From: Chryseobacterium sp. G0162
Lineage (GTDB): Bacteria > Bacteroidota > Bacteroidia > Flavobacteriales > Weeksellaceae
DNA: 64,000 bases
Reading direction: 5' to 3'
Assembly (NCBI RefSeq): GCF_003815715.1
Contig: NZ_CP033922.1
Coordinates: 2,448,001 to 2,512,000 of the forward strand
The position numbers and the translations under genes were made by a program. Below are positions 37,538 through 45,784 of the stretch, piece by piece. The notes beneath the pieces are model-generated. The model saw only the letters and a program-made list of their open reading frames with translations, ran no database searches and was not told the origin of the DNA. Each line of letters starts with the position of its first letter. The stretch's first letter is position 1.

Positions 37538-38509
37538 ATGAAAATAAAAGGATCTGCAGTATTATTTTTTACGATCAGTTGTTTCCATGCCCAAGAGATC
37601 ACGGATCGTAATGCCTTTAAAAAATGCAGAGAAGAATTCAGTAAAAAAACGTGCCTTTCTGATAAGGATGAAGACAGAGTACCATTTTATATGGATCTCT
37701 GCCCTGAGATATCAGGACCAGAACTGAATAATGGTTGTCCCTGGCCGGATACAGACGATGATGGAATTATAGATAAAGATGATGCCTGTCCTACTGTAGC
37801 AGGACCCATGGAAAATAATGGATGCCCATGGCCGGATACAGATGGTGATGGAATTTTAGATAAAGATGATGACTGTCCTACGATACCCGGGGATGCGGAA
37901 AGCAAAGGCTGTAAGACGATTCCTACTCCAAAAAGGTTTACTGAAGAAGAGTTGCAAAAAATAAAGAGTGATTTTTTAGCTAATAATAAACATATTAATT
38001 ATCATGCATTAGCAGATTTTATTTTCAAAAAAATAGAGGGAAAGGATCTAAAAAATAAAGTGCTTTATCTTTCCATGTATAGAAAATTTGAAGCGGGTTG
38101 TGGGATGGACAGATCTGATAATTCAGCAGGGAATATGGTACAGCAATTGATATTTCAATCATTCTGGGATGAGAGAAATTTTAAGAAATTTGCCAATCTT
38201 TTTCCTGATAAAATGATTCTTCCAATAGGAAGACCCCGTATTTTTGATTATGAAAGTATAGAAAATATAAAAGGTCTCAAAGGAGTACCTAAACTAGAAA
38301 CGAAATATGGAACGGTTTATAATGCAAAAGGAAAATTTGCAGGAATACCGAATTCTAATGAGAAAATGATTCCAGACAGTGATAAAATGGATCTTTTTGT
38401 ATATGTTCAAGACAATAAGGTTGCCATTTCTCTGAATAAAAAAGATTTTTATTTTAAATGTAAAAGTTCAAAAATAGTAGAGATCACAGAGTCGGAATAT
38501 AACAATTAA
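37538..38509 (+). CDS. Secreted thrombospondin type-3 repeat protein
   Basis: 323 aa from the ATG at 37538. Signal peptide KIKGSAVLFFTISCFHAQ. Residues about 40-125 hold calcium-binding TSP3-like repeats (DTDDDGIIDKDDACP, DTDGDGILDKDDDCP) separated by a Cys-Pro-Trp motif, like those next to OmpA domains in other Bacteroidota proteins. The remaining ~200 residues are an unrecognised domain (FIFKKIEGKDLKNKVLYLSM, DRSDNSAGNMVQQ). No OmpA or T9SS sorting domain at the C-terminus. Followed after 11 bp by rnr. Confidence 0.82.
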   Translation: MKIKGSAVLFFTISCFHAQEITDRNAFKKCREEFSKKTCLSDKDEDRVPFYMDLCPEISGPELNNGCPWPDTDDDGIIDKDDACPTVAGPMENNGCPWPDTDGDGILDKDDDCPTIPGDAESKGCKTIPTPKRFTEEELQKIKSDFLANNKHINYHALADFIFKKIEGKDLKNKVLYLSMYRKFEAGCGMDRSDNSAGNMVQQLIFQSFWDERNFKKFANLFPDKMILPIGRPRIFDYESIENIKGLKGVPKLETKYGTVYNAKGKFAGIPNSNEKMIPDSDKMDLFVYVQDNKVAISLNKKDFYFKCKSSKIVEITESEYNN

Positions 38510-38520
38510 AAAAAATTAAA

Positions 38521-40674
38521 ATGCCAAAAAAAAGAAAATATATAAGTCATAAAAATGATTTGAAAATGATGGAGATCGGAAGATTGATCCTTCGTTTCAT
38601 GAATGCAAATGCATCAAAAATTTATAATTATAAGCAGATCGCTGACGGAATAGATTACAAAAACCCAAGACAAAGGGAGCTTGTCATTCAGGCACTGCAT
38701 AAACTTCAGGGTTCTGAAAAGATTAAAGAAGTAGAAAAAGGAAAGTATATCGTCAATCTGAAAATAGAAGGGACGTTAACAGGAATTATCGATTTCAACC
38801 AAAGCGGAAATGCTTATGTAAATGTAGAAGGATTAGAGACTGATGTTTTCGTTCATGCCAAAAATGTAAAGGATGCCCTTCAGGGAGATAAGGTTCTTAT
38901 TATAACTTATCATTATAAAGGAAAGAAAATGGAAGGGTCTGTTTTGGAAGTTTTGGAAAGAAACAGAACAGAGTTTGTAGGGACTTTTCAGAAAGTAGCG
39001 CACAAGGATTTTGGATTTGTAGTTTGTGATAAAAAATCAATCAATACAGATATCTTTATTTCGAAAGCAAACTTCAATGATGCTCAGGATGGTGATAAGG
39101 TAATTGTGAAGATGACTGAATGGAAACCCGGAGATAAAAATCCTGAAGGAAAAATCACACAGGTATTGGGTGCTCCGGGAGAACACGAAACAGAGATCCA
39201 CTCTATTCTTGCTGAATATGGTTTACCTTATGAATTTCCTCAGGAAGTAGAATTGGATGCAGATAAAATAGACAGAAGCATTACAGATGAAGAAGTAGCA
39301 AAACGTTGGGATATGCGTTCTATTTGTACGTTTACTATTGACCCTAAGGATGCGAAAGATTTTGATGATGCCCTATCAATTAGAAAACTGGAAAATGGAA
39401 ACTGGGAAATCGGGGTTCATATTGCTGATGTATCTCATTATGTAGTTCCGGGAACAATTCTGGATGATGAAGCGTATCAGAGAGCAACTTCGGTTTATTT
39501 GGTGGACAGAGTTGTACCGATGTTACCGGAAGTGTTAAGTAATGATGTATGTTCTCTTCGTCCACATGAAGATAAATATACCTTTTCAGCAGTTTTTGAA
39601 CTGAATGATCAGGCAGAAATCCAAAAGCAGTGGTTTGGAAGAACGGTTATTCATTCCGACAGAAGATTTACTTATGAAGAAGCTCAGGAACGTATTGAAA
39701 GCGGGCAGGGAGATTTGGCTGAAGAGATTAATACTCTTGACAAATTAGCGAAGATCATGCGTAACGAACGTATCAGAAACGGAGCTATTACATTTGACAG
39801 AAGTGAAGTAAGATTCAACCTGGATGAAAATAATGAGCCAATTGGGGTGTACTTTAAAATCAGTAAAGACTCCAATCACCTGATTGAGGAATTCATGCTT
39901 TTAGCCAACAAAAAAGTATCTGAATTTATTTCTTTAACAAGAAAAGGAGAAATCACTAATAATACTTTCATTTACAGGGTCCATGATGATCCGGATCCTG
40001 CTAAGTTAGAATCATTAAGAGATTTTGTCTCTACGTTCGGATATAAAATGAACCTTGCCAATACCAAAAAGGTTGCAGAGTCTTTAAATAAACTTCTTCA
40101 TGACGTCAAAGGAAAAGGAGAAGAAAATATGATCGAAACCCTTGCGATGAGAAGTATGAGCAAAGCGGTATATTCTACAGAACCTATCGGACACTACGGT
40201 CTTGGTTTTGCCTATTATAGTCACTTTACCTCTCCTATCCGTCGTTATCCTGATTTGCTTGCTCACCGTCTTCTTCAGCACTATCTGGATGGAGGAAAAT
40301 CTCCAAGCAGACAAGAATTGGAAGAAAAAGCAAAACACTGCAGTTCCATGGAAAGATTAGCTGCTGATGCAGAAAGAGATTCCATCAAGTTTATGCAGGT
40401 GAAATTTATGGAAAAACACCTTGGTGAAACTTTCACAGGAGTAATTTCCGGAGTGGCAGAATTTGGATTCTGGGTAGAAATTCCTGAAAACGGAGCTGAA
40501 GGTCTTATCAAATTAAGAGATTTAGTAGACGATTCTTACATGTATGATGCCAAAACACACGCAGTATACGGAACAAGACATGGAAATAAATATCAATTGG
40601 GAGATCAGGTTCAGATCAAAGTAGTAAAAGCGAATCTGATCCAAAAACAATTAGACTTTAAGATTGTTGAGTAA
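38521..40674 (+). CDS. rnr: Ribonuclease R
   Basis: 717 aa. Order: winged-helix start, cold-shock domain (about 85-150), second CSD, RNB catalytic domain (about 255-580) with the metal-binding DPKDAKDFDDALSI motif, and a C-terminal S1 domain (FTGVISGVAEFGFWVEIP). RNase R is a 3'-5' exoribonuclease that degrades structured RNA. It lacks the long Lys-rich tail of the E. coli enzyme, as is common in Bacteroidota. Probably co-transcribed with the TSP3 protein gene. Confidence 0.95.
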   Translation: MPKKRKYISHKNDLKMMEIGRLILRFMNANASKIYNYKQIADGIDYKNPRQRELVIQALHKLQGSEKIKEVEKGKYIVNLKIEGTLTGIIDFNQSGNAYVNVEGLETDVFVHAKNVKDALQGDKVLIITYHYKGKKMEGSVLEVLERNRTEFVGTFQKVAHKDFGFVVCDKKSINTDIFISKANFNDAQDGDKVIVKMTEWKPGDKNPEGKITQVLGAPGEHETEIHSILAEYGLPYEFPQEVELDADKIDRSITDEEVAKRWDMRSICTFTIDPKDAKDFDDALSIRKLENGNWEIGVHIADVSHYVVPGTILDDEAYQRATSVYLVDRVVPMLPEVLSNDVCSLRPHEDKYTFSAVFELNDQAEIQKQWFGRTVIHSDRRFTYEEAQERIESGQGDLAEEINTLDKLAKIMRNERIRNGAITFDRSEVRFNLDENNEPIGVYFKISKDSNHLIEEFMLLANKKVSEFISLTRKGEITNNTFIYRVHDDPDPAKLESLRDFVSTFGYKMNLANTKKVAESLNKLLHDVKGKGEENMIETLAMRSMSKAVYSTEPIGHYGLGFAYYSHFTSPIRRYPDLLAHRLLQHYLDGGKSPSRQELEEKAKHCSSMERLAADAERDSIKFMQVKFMEKHLGETFTGVISGVAEFGFWVEIPENGAEGLIKLRDLVDDSYMYDAKTHAVYGTRHGNKYQLGDQVQIKVVKANLIQKQLDFKIVE

Positions 40675-40952
40675 AATCAAACAGCAAAAATTCATAATAA
40701 AAGAGGTTGTTCCTAAGCTGGAATGACCTTTTTATTTTTAGAAAATTAAAAAAAATGTGCTTTAAACCAGATCCGTTTTTTCATACTATCAAAACTTCCC
40801 TCCTCCCCGATTCCCGCTTCATTTCTAAAAATCATGTCTCAAATACCAGATAAAATAAAAGTTGATATATCACATCTTTATTGAATAATTAAATCATAAA
40901 GTATAACTTTGTATAAAACGGAATGAATTTTTTTCATTTTAAAATTTATTAA

Positions 40953-41639
40953 ATGCTTGAACTTGTACTATCTGCCATTATTTTAGGATTCATGTTGAGT
41001 CTGGTTTTTATAGGACCTATATTTTTCCTGTTAATAGAGACCAGTTTCTCAAGAGGCCCAAAACATGCCTTATCATTGGATCTTGGAGTCATCACTGCAG
41101 ATTTACTGTGTATTGTAGCAGCATATTATGCCAGTGCAGATATTGTTACCTTAATAGATAAACATCCGGGCTTTTATAGGATCACTTCTATTCTTATTTT
41201 TATATATGGAATTGTAATGCTGGTAACAAAGACCAAAATGCACATGCCTGGTGAAGAGAAGATCATTAGCCAAAACTATATTAAGACCTTTTTCAATGGT
41301 TTTTTCTTTAATCTTTTAAATGTTGGGGTCATCCTTTTTTGGCTGGTAACGGTAATTTCTGTGAGAAATCAATATCCGGATACCAGCAGTTTTATTTTAT
41401 ATATAAGCATTGTAATAGGAACTTATCTGGGCATTGACCTTGCCAAGATATTTTTGGCTAAACAGTTTCACGATAAACTTACCCAAAAACTGGCCAACAG
41501 GATCAGAAGAGTTGTAGGAGTGATTCTTATCGTTTTCAGTTTCTTTATCTTCCTGCAGAGCTTTAAGAAGTTCAATCAGTTTGACAGGCAACTGGAAGAA
41601 GCTGAGAAAAAAGAAGTAAAATATCAACAAACAAAATGA
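40953..41639 (+). CDS. LysE-family amino-acid exporter
   Basis: 228 aa with six predicted membrane helices. The N-terminus ILGFMLSLVFIGPIFFLLIETSF contains the GP motif typical of LysE/RhtB transporters, followed by ALSLDLGVITADLLCI. The C-terminal tail is charged (QLEEAEKKEVKYQQTK). It probably exports an amino acid or derivative; substrate unknown. Its stop overlaps the start of the LD-carboxypeptidase gene (ATGA), so the two are coupled, suggesting a link to release of peptidoglycan amino acids. Confidence 0.85.
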   Translation: MLELVLSAIILGFMLSLVFIGPIFFLLIETSFSRGPKHALSLDLGVITADLLCIVAAYYASADIVTLIDKHPGFYRITSILIFIYGIVMLVTKTKMHMPGEEKIISQNYIKTFFNGFFFNLLNVGVILFWLVTVISVRNQYPDTSSFILYISIVIGTYLGIDLAKIFLAKQFHDKLTQKLANRIRRVVGVILIVFSFFIFLQSFKKFNQFDRQLEEAEKKEVKYQQTK

Positions 41640-42565
41640 AAAAAATTATCTTTCCAAAAGCTCTTAAAAAAGGAGCTAAAATAGCTGTTATTTCCCCTGC
41701 AGGAGCTGTAGATGCTTCCCAACTCGAAAAGGGAATAGAATTAATTAAAAGTAAAGGATTTGAACCTGTTTTAGGGGAACACCTTTATACCAAATTTTCA
41801 AACGGATACAATTACGCAGGAACAGAAAAGGAAAGAATAAAAGATATCAATTGGGCTTTAAATGATAAAGAGATTGGTGCCATCTGGGCTTCAAGAGGCG
41901 GTTACGGATGTCAGCACCTGATCCAGCACCTGAAACTGAAAAATTTTACCGAAAATCCAAAATGGTATATTGGCTATTCCGATAATACGGTTATACAAAG
42001 CTATCTGTTGAAAAAAGGGTTTGCTTCCATCCACGGACAAACCATCAAAACCTCCAGTTTTGGGGTTACCGATGATAGTTATGATTTAATCTTCGATATT
42101 TTAAAAGGAAAAACGCCTAAATACAGCCTAAAATCTCACCCATTAAATAAACAGGGTAATATTGAAGGAGAATTAGTTGGAGGGAATTTAGCCCTTATCT
42201 ATGCTCTTCTGGGGACCAAATATTCTTTTGACTTTAAAGATAAAATCTTATTTATTGAAGATATCGGTGAAAACTTTTATGCTCTAGATCGTATGATGAT
42301 GAGTCTTGAGCTTGCAGGTGTTTTTAATAAAATCAAAGGACTTATCGTAGGAGGAATGACCAATATGGGTGATGAAAAAGACAACAATGATTATGAATCC
42401 AGCTTTGATGAATTTGCCTACAAACTGATCTCTGAAAGAATTTCAAAATATAAATTCCCTGTAGTATTCGGTTTTCCAAATGGACATATCAAAGATAACC
42501 GCCCTCTTTTAATTGGCGGGACGGTTACAATAAAGATTGGTGATAAGACAAAGATTGAGTTTTAG
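41636..42565 (+). CDS. Muramoyltetrapeptide LD-carboxypeptidase (S66)
   Basis: 309 aa, peptidase family S66 (LdcA-like). The nucleophile Ser is in WYIGYSDNTVIQSYLL (near residue 115); the Glu and His of the triad are expected in LFIEDIGENFYALDRMM and FGFPNGHIKDNRPLL. It removes the terminal D-Ala from murein tetrapeptides in recycling. No signal peptide, so cytoplasmic. Overlaps the LysE gene by 4 bp. Confidence 0.92.
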   Translation: MKKIIFPKALKKGAKIAVISPAGAVDASQLEKGIELIKSKGFEPVLGEHLYTKFSNGYNYAGTEKERIKDINWALNDKEIGAIWASRGGYGCQHLIQHLKLKNFTENPKWYIGYSDNTVIQSYLLKKGFASIHGQTIKTSSFGVTDDSYDLIFDILKGKTPKYSLKSHPLNKQGNIEGELVGGNLALIYALLGTKYSFDFKDKILFIEDIGENFYALDRMMMSLELAGVFNKIKGLIVGGMTNMGDEKDNNDYESSFDEFAYKLISERISKYKFPVVFGFPNGHIKDNRPLLIGGTVTIKIGDKTKIEF

Positions 42566-42571
42566 TAAGAA

Positions 42572-43684
42572 TTAATCCCTACCCCCGGATTTACTTGGGT
42601 AAACTACTTTTCCATCTTTATTAATGATTACAGGAGCTGAAGTGGCGGTTGAGTTTATTGGAAATTTCCATTTTTCTGCGCCATTGCTTTCTAAGAAAGC
42701 ATATACAAAGTTTGAACCGCCACCACCAACAAATACTGTGGCATCTGTTGAAACAGATTCTGCACTATTAGAATAAATTGTTTTTTGCCATTTTATGTTT
42801 CCTGTCTGCTTATCCATAACAGTAATATTTCCCGAACTGGAATTTGCAGAAACATAGTTTTCATTGACAAATGGGCTGCTCGAATATTTACCTGAATTAT
42901 AAGATTGCCAAATGATATCTCCTGTTAAAGCATTTAATTTGTATAAATAATTTTGATCGGTTATATATAAATATCCATCTAAAATTGTAGGAGAAGAAGA
43001 TTCAAGAGAGCTTCCAAGCTGCTTTTTCCAATTTAATTCACCTGTTACTTTATTAATGTTATAAATATATCCATTTCTATTCCCGATATAGAGGTTATTT
43101 TGTACTATTGAAGGCGAAGAGGAATTAAAAAAACTACCTGCATAATATTTCCATTTCAGTACTCCATTACTTTGATCCAATGCATAAAGATAACCATCAT
43201 CACTCCCAAAATAAACGATTTCTCCGGAGACTGTTGGACTTGAACTAACGTTAAAATCAGTTTTATATTTCCATTTTAATTCTCCTGTTGCAGCATTTAA
43301 GGCATAAAAGTTATCATCATCACTGCCAAAGAAAACGGTATTGTTAGAAACATACACGCTTGATTCAATCGCTTCCCCTGCTTTGAATTTCCATATGAGT
43401 GTTCCATTAGTTGCGTCAAGAGCATACAAATATTCATCTGTACAACCCACATATAATACGTTATTATTATAAAAAGCAGTACTATATTGAAACGTTCCTT
43501 TAGTCACAGGAAAAGACCATTTTAGCTGACCACTTTGAGAGTCAAGTGCATAATATTTATTTTGCCCGCCAATGAACATGACGTTCTTCGTGTAATTAGT
43601 TGGATTTTCGGTAGTATCTTCAGATGAAGAGCAGCTCATTGCGCATGTTAATATAATGCAGCCAAAAAGTAATTTAATTTTCAT
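42572..43684 (-). CDS. PQQ-binding-like beta-propeller lipoprotein
   Basis: 370 aa from the ATG at 43684, where a lipoprotein signal begins (LLFGCIILTCAMSC, lipid Cys about 19). Six to seven PQQ/PQQ-like blades follow, each near 40 residues with variants of YALDAxxGxLxWKF (YALDSQSGQLKWSFPV, YALDATNGTLIWKFKA, YALNAATGELKWKYKT). BamB-like in shape but not an obvious BamB. Probably anchored in the envelope, binding protein or ligand; function unknown. Divergent from yraN with 38 bp between the starts. Confidence 0.85.
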   Translation of the reverse strand: MKIKLLFGCIILTCAMSCSSSEDTTENPTNYTKNVMFIGGQNKYYALDSQSGQLKWSFPVTKGTFQYSTAFYNNNVLYVGCTDEYLYALDATNGTLIWKFKAGEAIESSVYVSNNTVFFGSDDDNFYALNAATGELKWKYKTDFNVSSSPTVSGEIVYFGSDDGYLYALDQSNGVLKWKYYAGSFFNSSSPSIVQNNLYIGNRNGYIYNINKVTGELNWKKQLGSSLESSSPTILDGYLYITDQNYLYKLNALTGDIIWQSYNSGKYSSSPFVNENYVSANSSSGNITVMDKQTGNIKWQKTIYSNSAESVSTDATVFVGGGGSNFVYAFLESNGAEKWKFPINSTATSAPVIINKDGKVVYPSKSGGRD

Positions 43685-43722
43685 AGGTTTGATATAGTCA
43701 AGGCGAAAATACAAAAATTAAT

Positions 43723-44094
43723 ATGGCAAATCACAATGACTTCGGTATCTTAGCAGAAGAATTAGCAGCTGATTATTTGGAAAAAAACGGGTATAAAATT
43801 CTGGCCAGGAACTTCCGATTTCAGAAAGCAGAGATTGATATTATTGCTGAAAAGGATGAGTTCATTATCATTGTTGAGGTAAAAGCTAGATCCACCGATG
43901 CTTTTATATTGCCTCAGGAAGCGGTGACTAAAACCAAGATCAGATCCATTGTATCTGCAGCAAATCATTATCTGGAAGAATTCAATAAGCAGAATGAGGT
44001 GAGATTTGATATCATTTCTGTTTTGCCTGATCACAACAAAAATCTAACGATTGACCATATAGTTGATGCTTTTCAGGCATTTGATGCCAATTAA
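43723..44094 (+). CDS. YraN family endonuclease-fold protein (UPF0102)
   Basis: 123 aa. Restriction-endonuclease-like core: GILAEELAADYLEKNGYKIL, then the PD-(D/E)xK-type residues KAEIDIIAEKDEFIIIVEVKAR. UPF0102 proteins are predicted nucleases linked to DNA uptake or repair, without a settled role. Single gene. Confidence 0.9.
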   Translation: MANHNDFGILAEELAADYLEKNGYKILARNFRFQKAEIDIIAEKDEFIIIVEVKARSTDAFILPQEAVTKTKIRSIVSAANHYLEEFNKQNEVRFDIISVLPDHNKNLTIDHIVDAFQAFDAN

Positions 44095-44216
44095 TCATCT
44101 TAAAAAATAATAATAAATGGTGTATCACTTTAAGAAGATATCAGTGTAACAATAAAGAACATGCATTGATAAATTGTTAACCTGATTCAATATTACATTC
44201 AATAATAATCAGTTTT

Positions 44217-44966
44217 ATGAAAACAATATTCATCACCGGAGCTACTTCCGGTATCGGTAAATCTACAGCTGAGCTTCTGGCAAAACAGGGAAACAGAATC
44301 ATCATTTGTGGAAGAAGACATGAAGTACTGGAATCTTTAAAGGAAGAATTATCTCATTTTACCGAAATTTTTAGTCTAATGTTCGATGTAAGGAATCTAG
44401 AAGAAGTAGAAACCGCAATAAATTCGCTTCCCGAAGAATGGAAAGATATTGATGTTCTGATTAATAATGCTGGGAATGCCCATGGTCTTGATCCACTTTC
44501 ATCGGGAAAGACAGATGACTGGGATTCTATGATCGATGGGAATGTGAAAGGACTTCTCTATGTTTCCAAAATGATTATCCCAGGTATGAAAACTAAAAAT
44601 TTAGGTCATATTGTAAATATCAGTTCTGTGGCAGCAAGGCAGACATACGCCAATGGAGTAGTGTACTGTGCTACCAAAAAAGCAGTAGACGTTATTTCTG
44701 AAGGAATGAGATTAGAGCTTACTGAATTCGGGGTCAAAGTAACCAATATCCAACCCGGAGCTGTGGAAACAGATTTTTCATTGGTAAGATTCAAAGGAGA
44801 TAGCGAAAAGGCAGCAACTGTATATACAGGATACGAAGCATTAAAAGCTGAAGATATTGCAGATGCTATTGCTTACTGTGTAAATGCTCCCAAACATGTT
44901 ACCATTGCCGATATGTGTATTTATCCAAGTGCTCAGGCAGAACCAAGAACAATCTACAGAAAATAG
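44217..44966 (+). CDS. SDR-family oxidoreductase (YdfG-like)
   Basis: 249 aa. Coenzyme motif ITGATSGIGKSTAELL, NNAGNAHG, catalytic Ser in INISSVAARQTY and Tyr/Lys in YCATKKAVD. The C-terminal QPGAVETDFSLVRFKGD matches the YdfG group, which reduces 3-hydroxy acids such as L-allo-threonine and malonic semialdehyde with NADP. Actual substrate unknown. Single gene. Confidence 0.88.
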   Translation: MKTIFITGATSGIGKSTAELLAKQGNRIIICGRRHEVLESLKEELSHFTEIFSLMFDVRNLEEVETAINSLPEEWKDIDVLINNAGNAHGLDPLSSGKTDDWDSMIDGNVKGLLYVSKMIIPGMKTKNLGHIVNISSVAARQTYANGVVYCATKKAVDVISEGMRLELTEFGVKVTNIQPGAVETDFSLVRFKGDSEKAATVYTGYEALKAEDIADAIAYCVNAPKHVTIADMCIYPSAQAEPRTIYRK

Positions 44967-45052
44967 TCTCAAAATAAAGGACTAAATTTGTAGAAAATTT
45001 TAAAAGTAATTTTGCTTTTCCGCAAGGTTACCATTTAGCTTAAAACAAGAAA

Positions 45053-45727
45053 ATGAAAATTCTATATCTTGAAACATCCTCTAAAAACTGTTCGGTAGCC
45101 GTATCAGATAACGAAAAGCTGCTGTGTGTATGTGAAGAGGTTTCTGAAAACTATAAACAATCTGAAAGTCTTCATACCTATGTTGAATGGGCGCTGGAAG
45201 GCGCAGGAATATCACTGAAAGACATTGAAGCAGTTTCCTTAGGAAAAGGACCGGGTTCTTATACCGGATTAAGAATTGGAGCAGCCTCTGCAAAAGGGTT
45301 TTGTTATGGGCTGAAGGTTCCGTTTATAGCAATCAATTCTCTTGAAAGCATGATAGAGCCGTTTTTAGGGCAGAACTATGATTTTATAGTGCCATTGATC
45401 GATGCAAGAAGAATGGAGGTTTATACAGGTGTTTATGACGGTTCTACAGGGAGAGAAATTTCTGTAACGGAAGCAAAGATTTTAGATGAAACTTCCTTTG
45501 AAGAGTTTAGAGATAAGAAAGTAGTCTTTGTAGGAGATGGTGCTAAGAAGGCTAAAGATATTTTAAACCTACCTGATGCAGACTTTAGAGAAGATATTTA
45601 TCCATCTGCCCAATATCTGATCAAAAAGACATTGGGGAAAATAGAAAAGAAGGAGTTTGAAGATATGGCTTACTTTGAGCCTTTTTATCTTAAAGACTTC
45701 CACGGGGTAAAGAAAAAGGGTTCATAG
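45053..45727 (+). CDS. tsaB: tRNA t6A biosynthesis protein TsaB
   Basis: 224 aa. ASKHA fold with the N-terminal ILYLETSSKNCSVAVS and the motif VSLGKGPGSYTGLRIGAASAKG. TsaB pairs with TsaD to make the N6-threonylcarbamoyladenosine modification at tRNA A37. Followed by a bidirectional terminator shared with the convergent porW gene. Confidence 0.94.
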   Translation: MKILYLETSSKNCSVAVSDNEKLLCVCEEVSENYKQSESLHTYVEWALEGAGISLKDIEAVSLGKGPGSYTGLRIGAASAKGFCYGLKVPFIAINSLESMIEPFLGQNYDFIVPLIDARRMEVYTGVYDGSTGREISVTEAKILDETSFEEFRDKKVVFVGDGAKKAKDILNLPDADFREDIYPSAQYLIKKTLGKIEKKEFEDMAYFEPFYLKDFHGVKKKGS

Positions 45728-45750
45728 AATTCTATACCCTCAGAAAAATA

Positions 45751-45781
45751 AAAAAAGCGAAGAGTACATCTTCGCTTTTTT
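45751..45781. terminator. Bidirectional terminator between tsaB and porW
   Basis: 12-bp stem AAAAAAGCGAAG / CTTCGCTTTTTT with a 7-nt loop. Confidence 0.88.
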
Positions 45782-45784
45782 ATT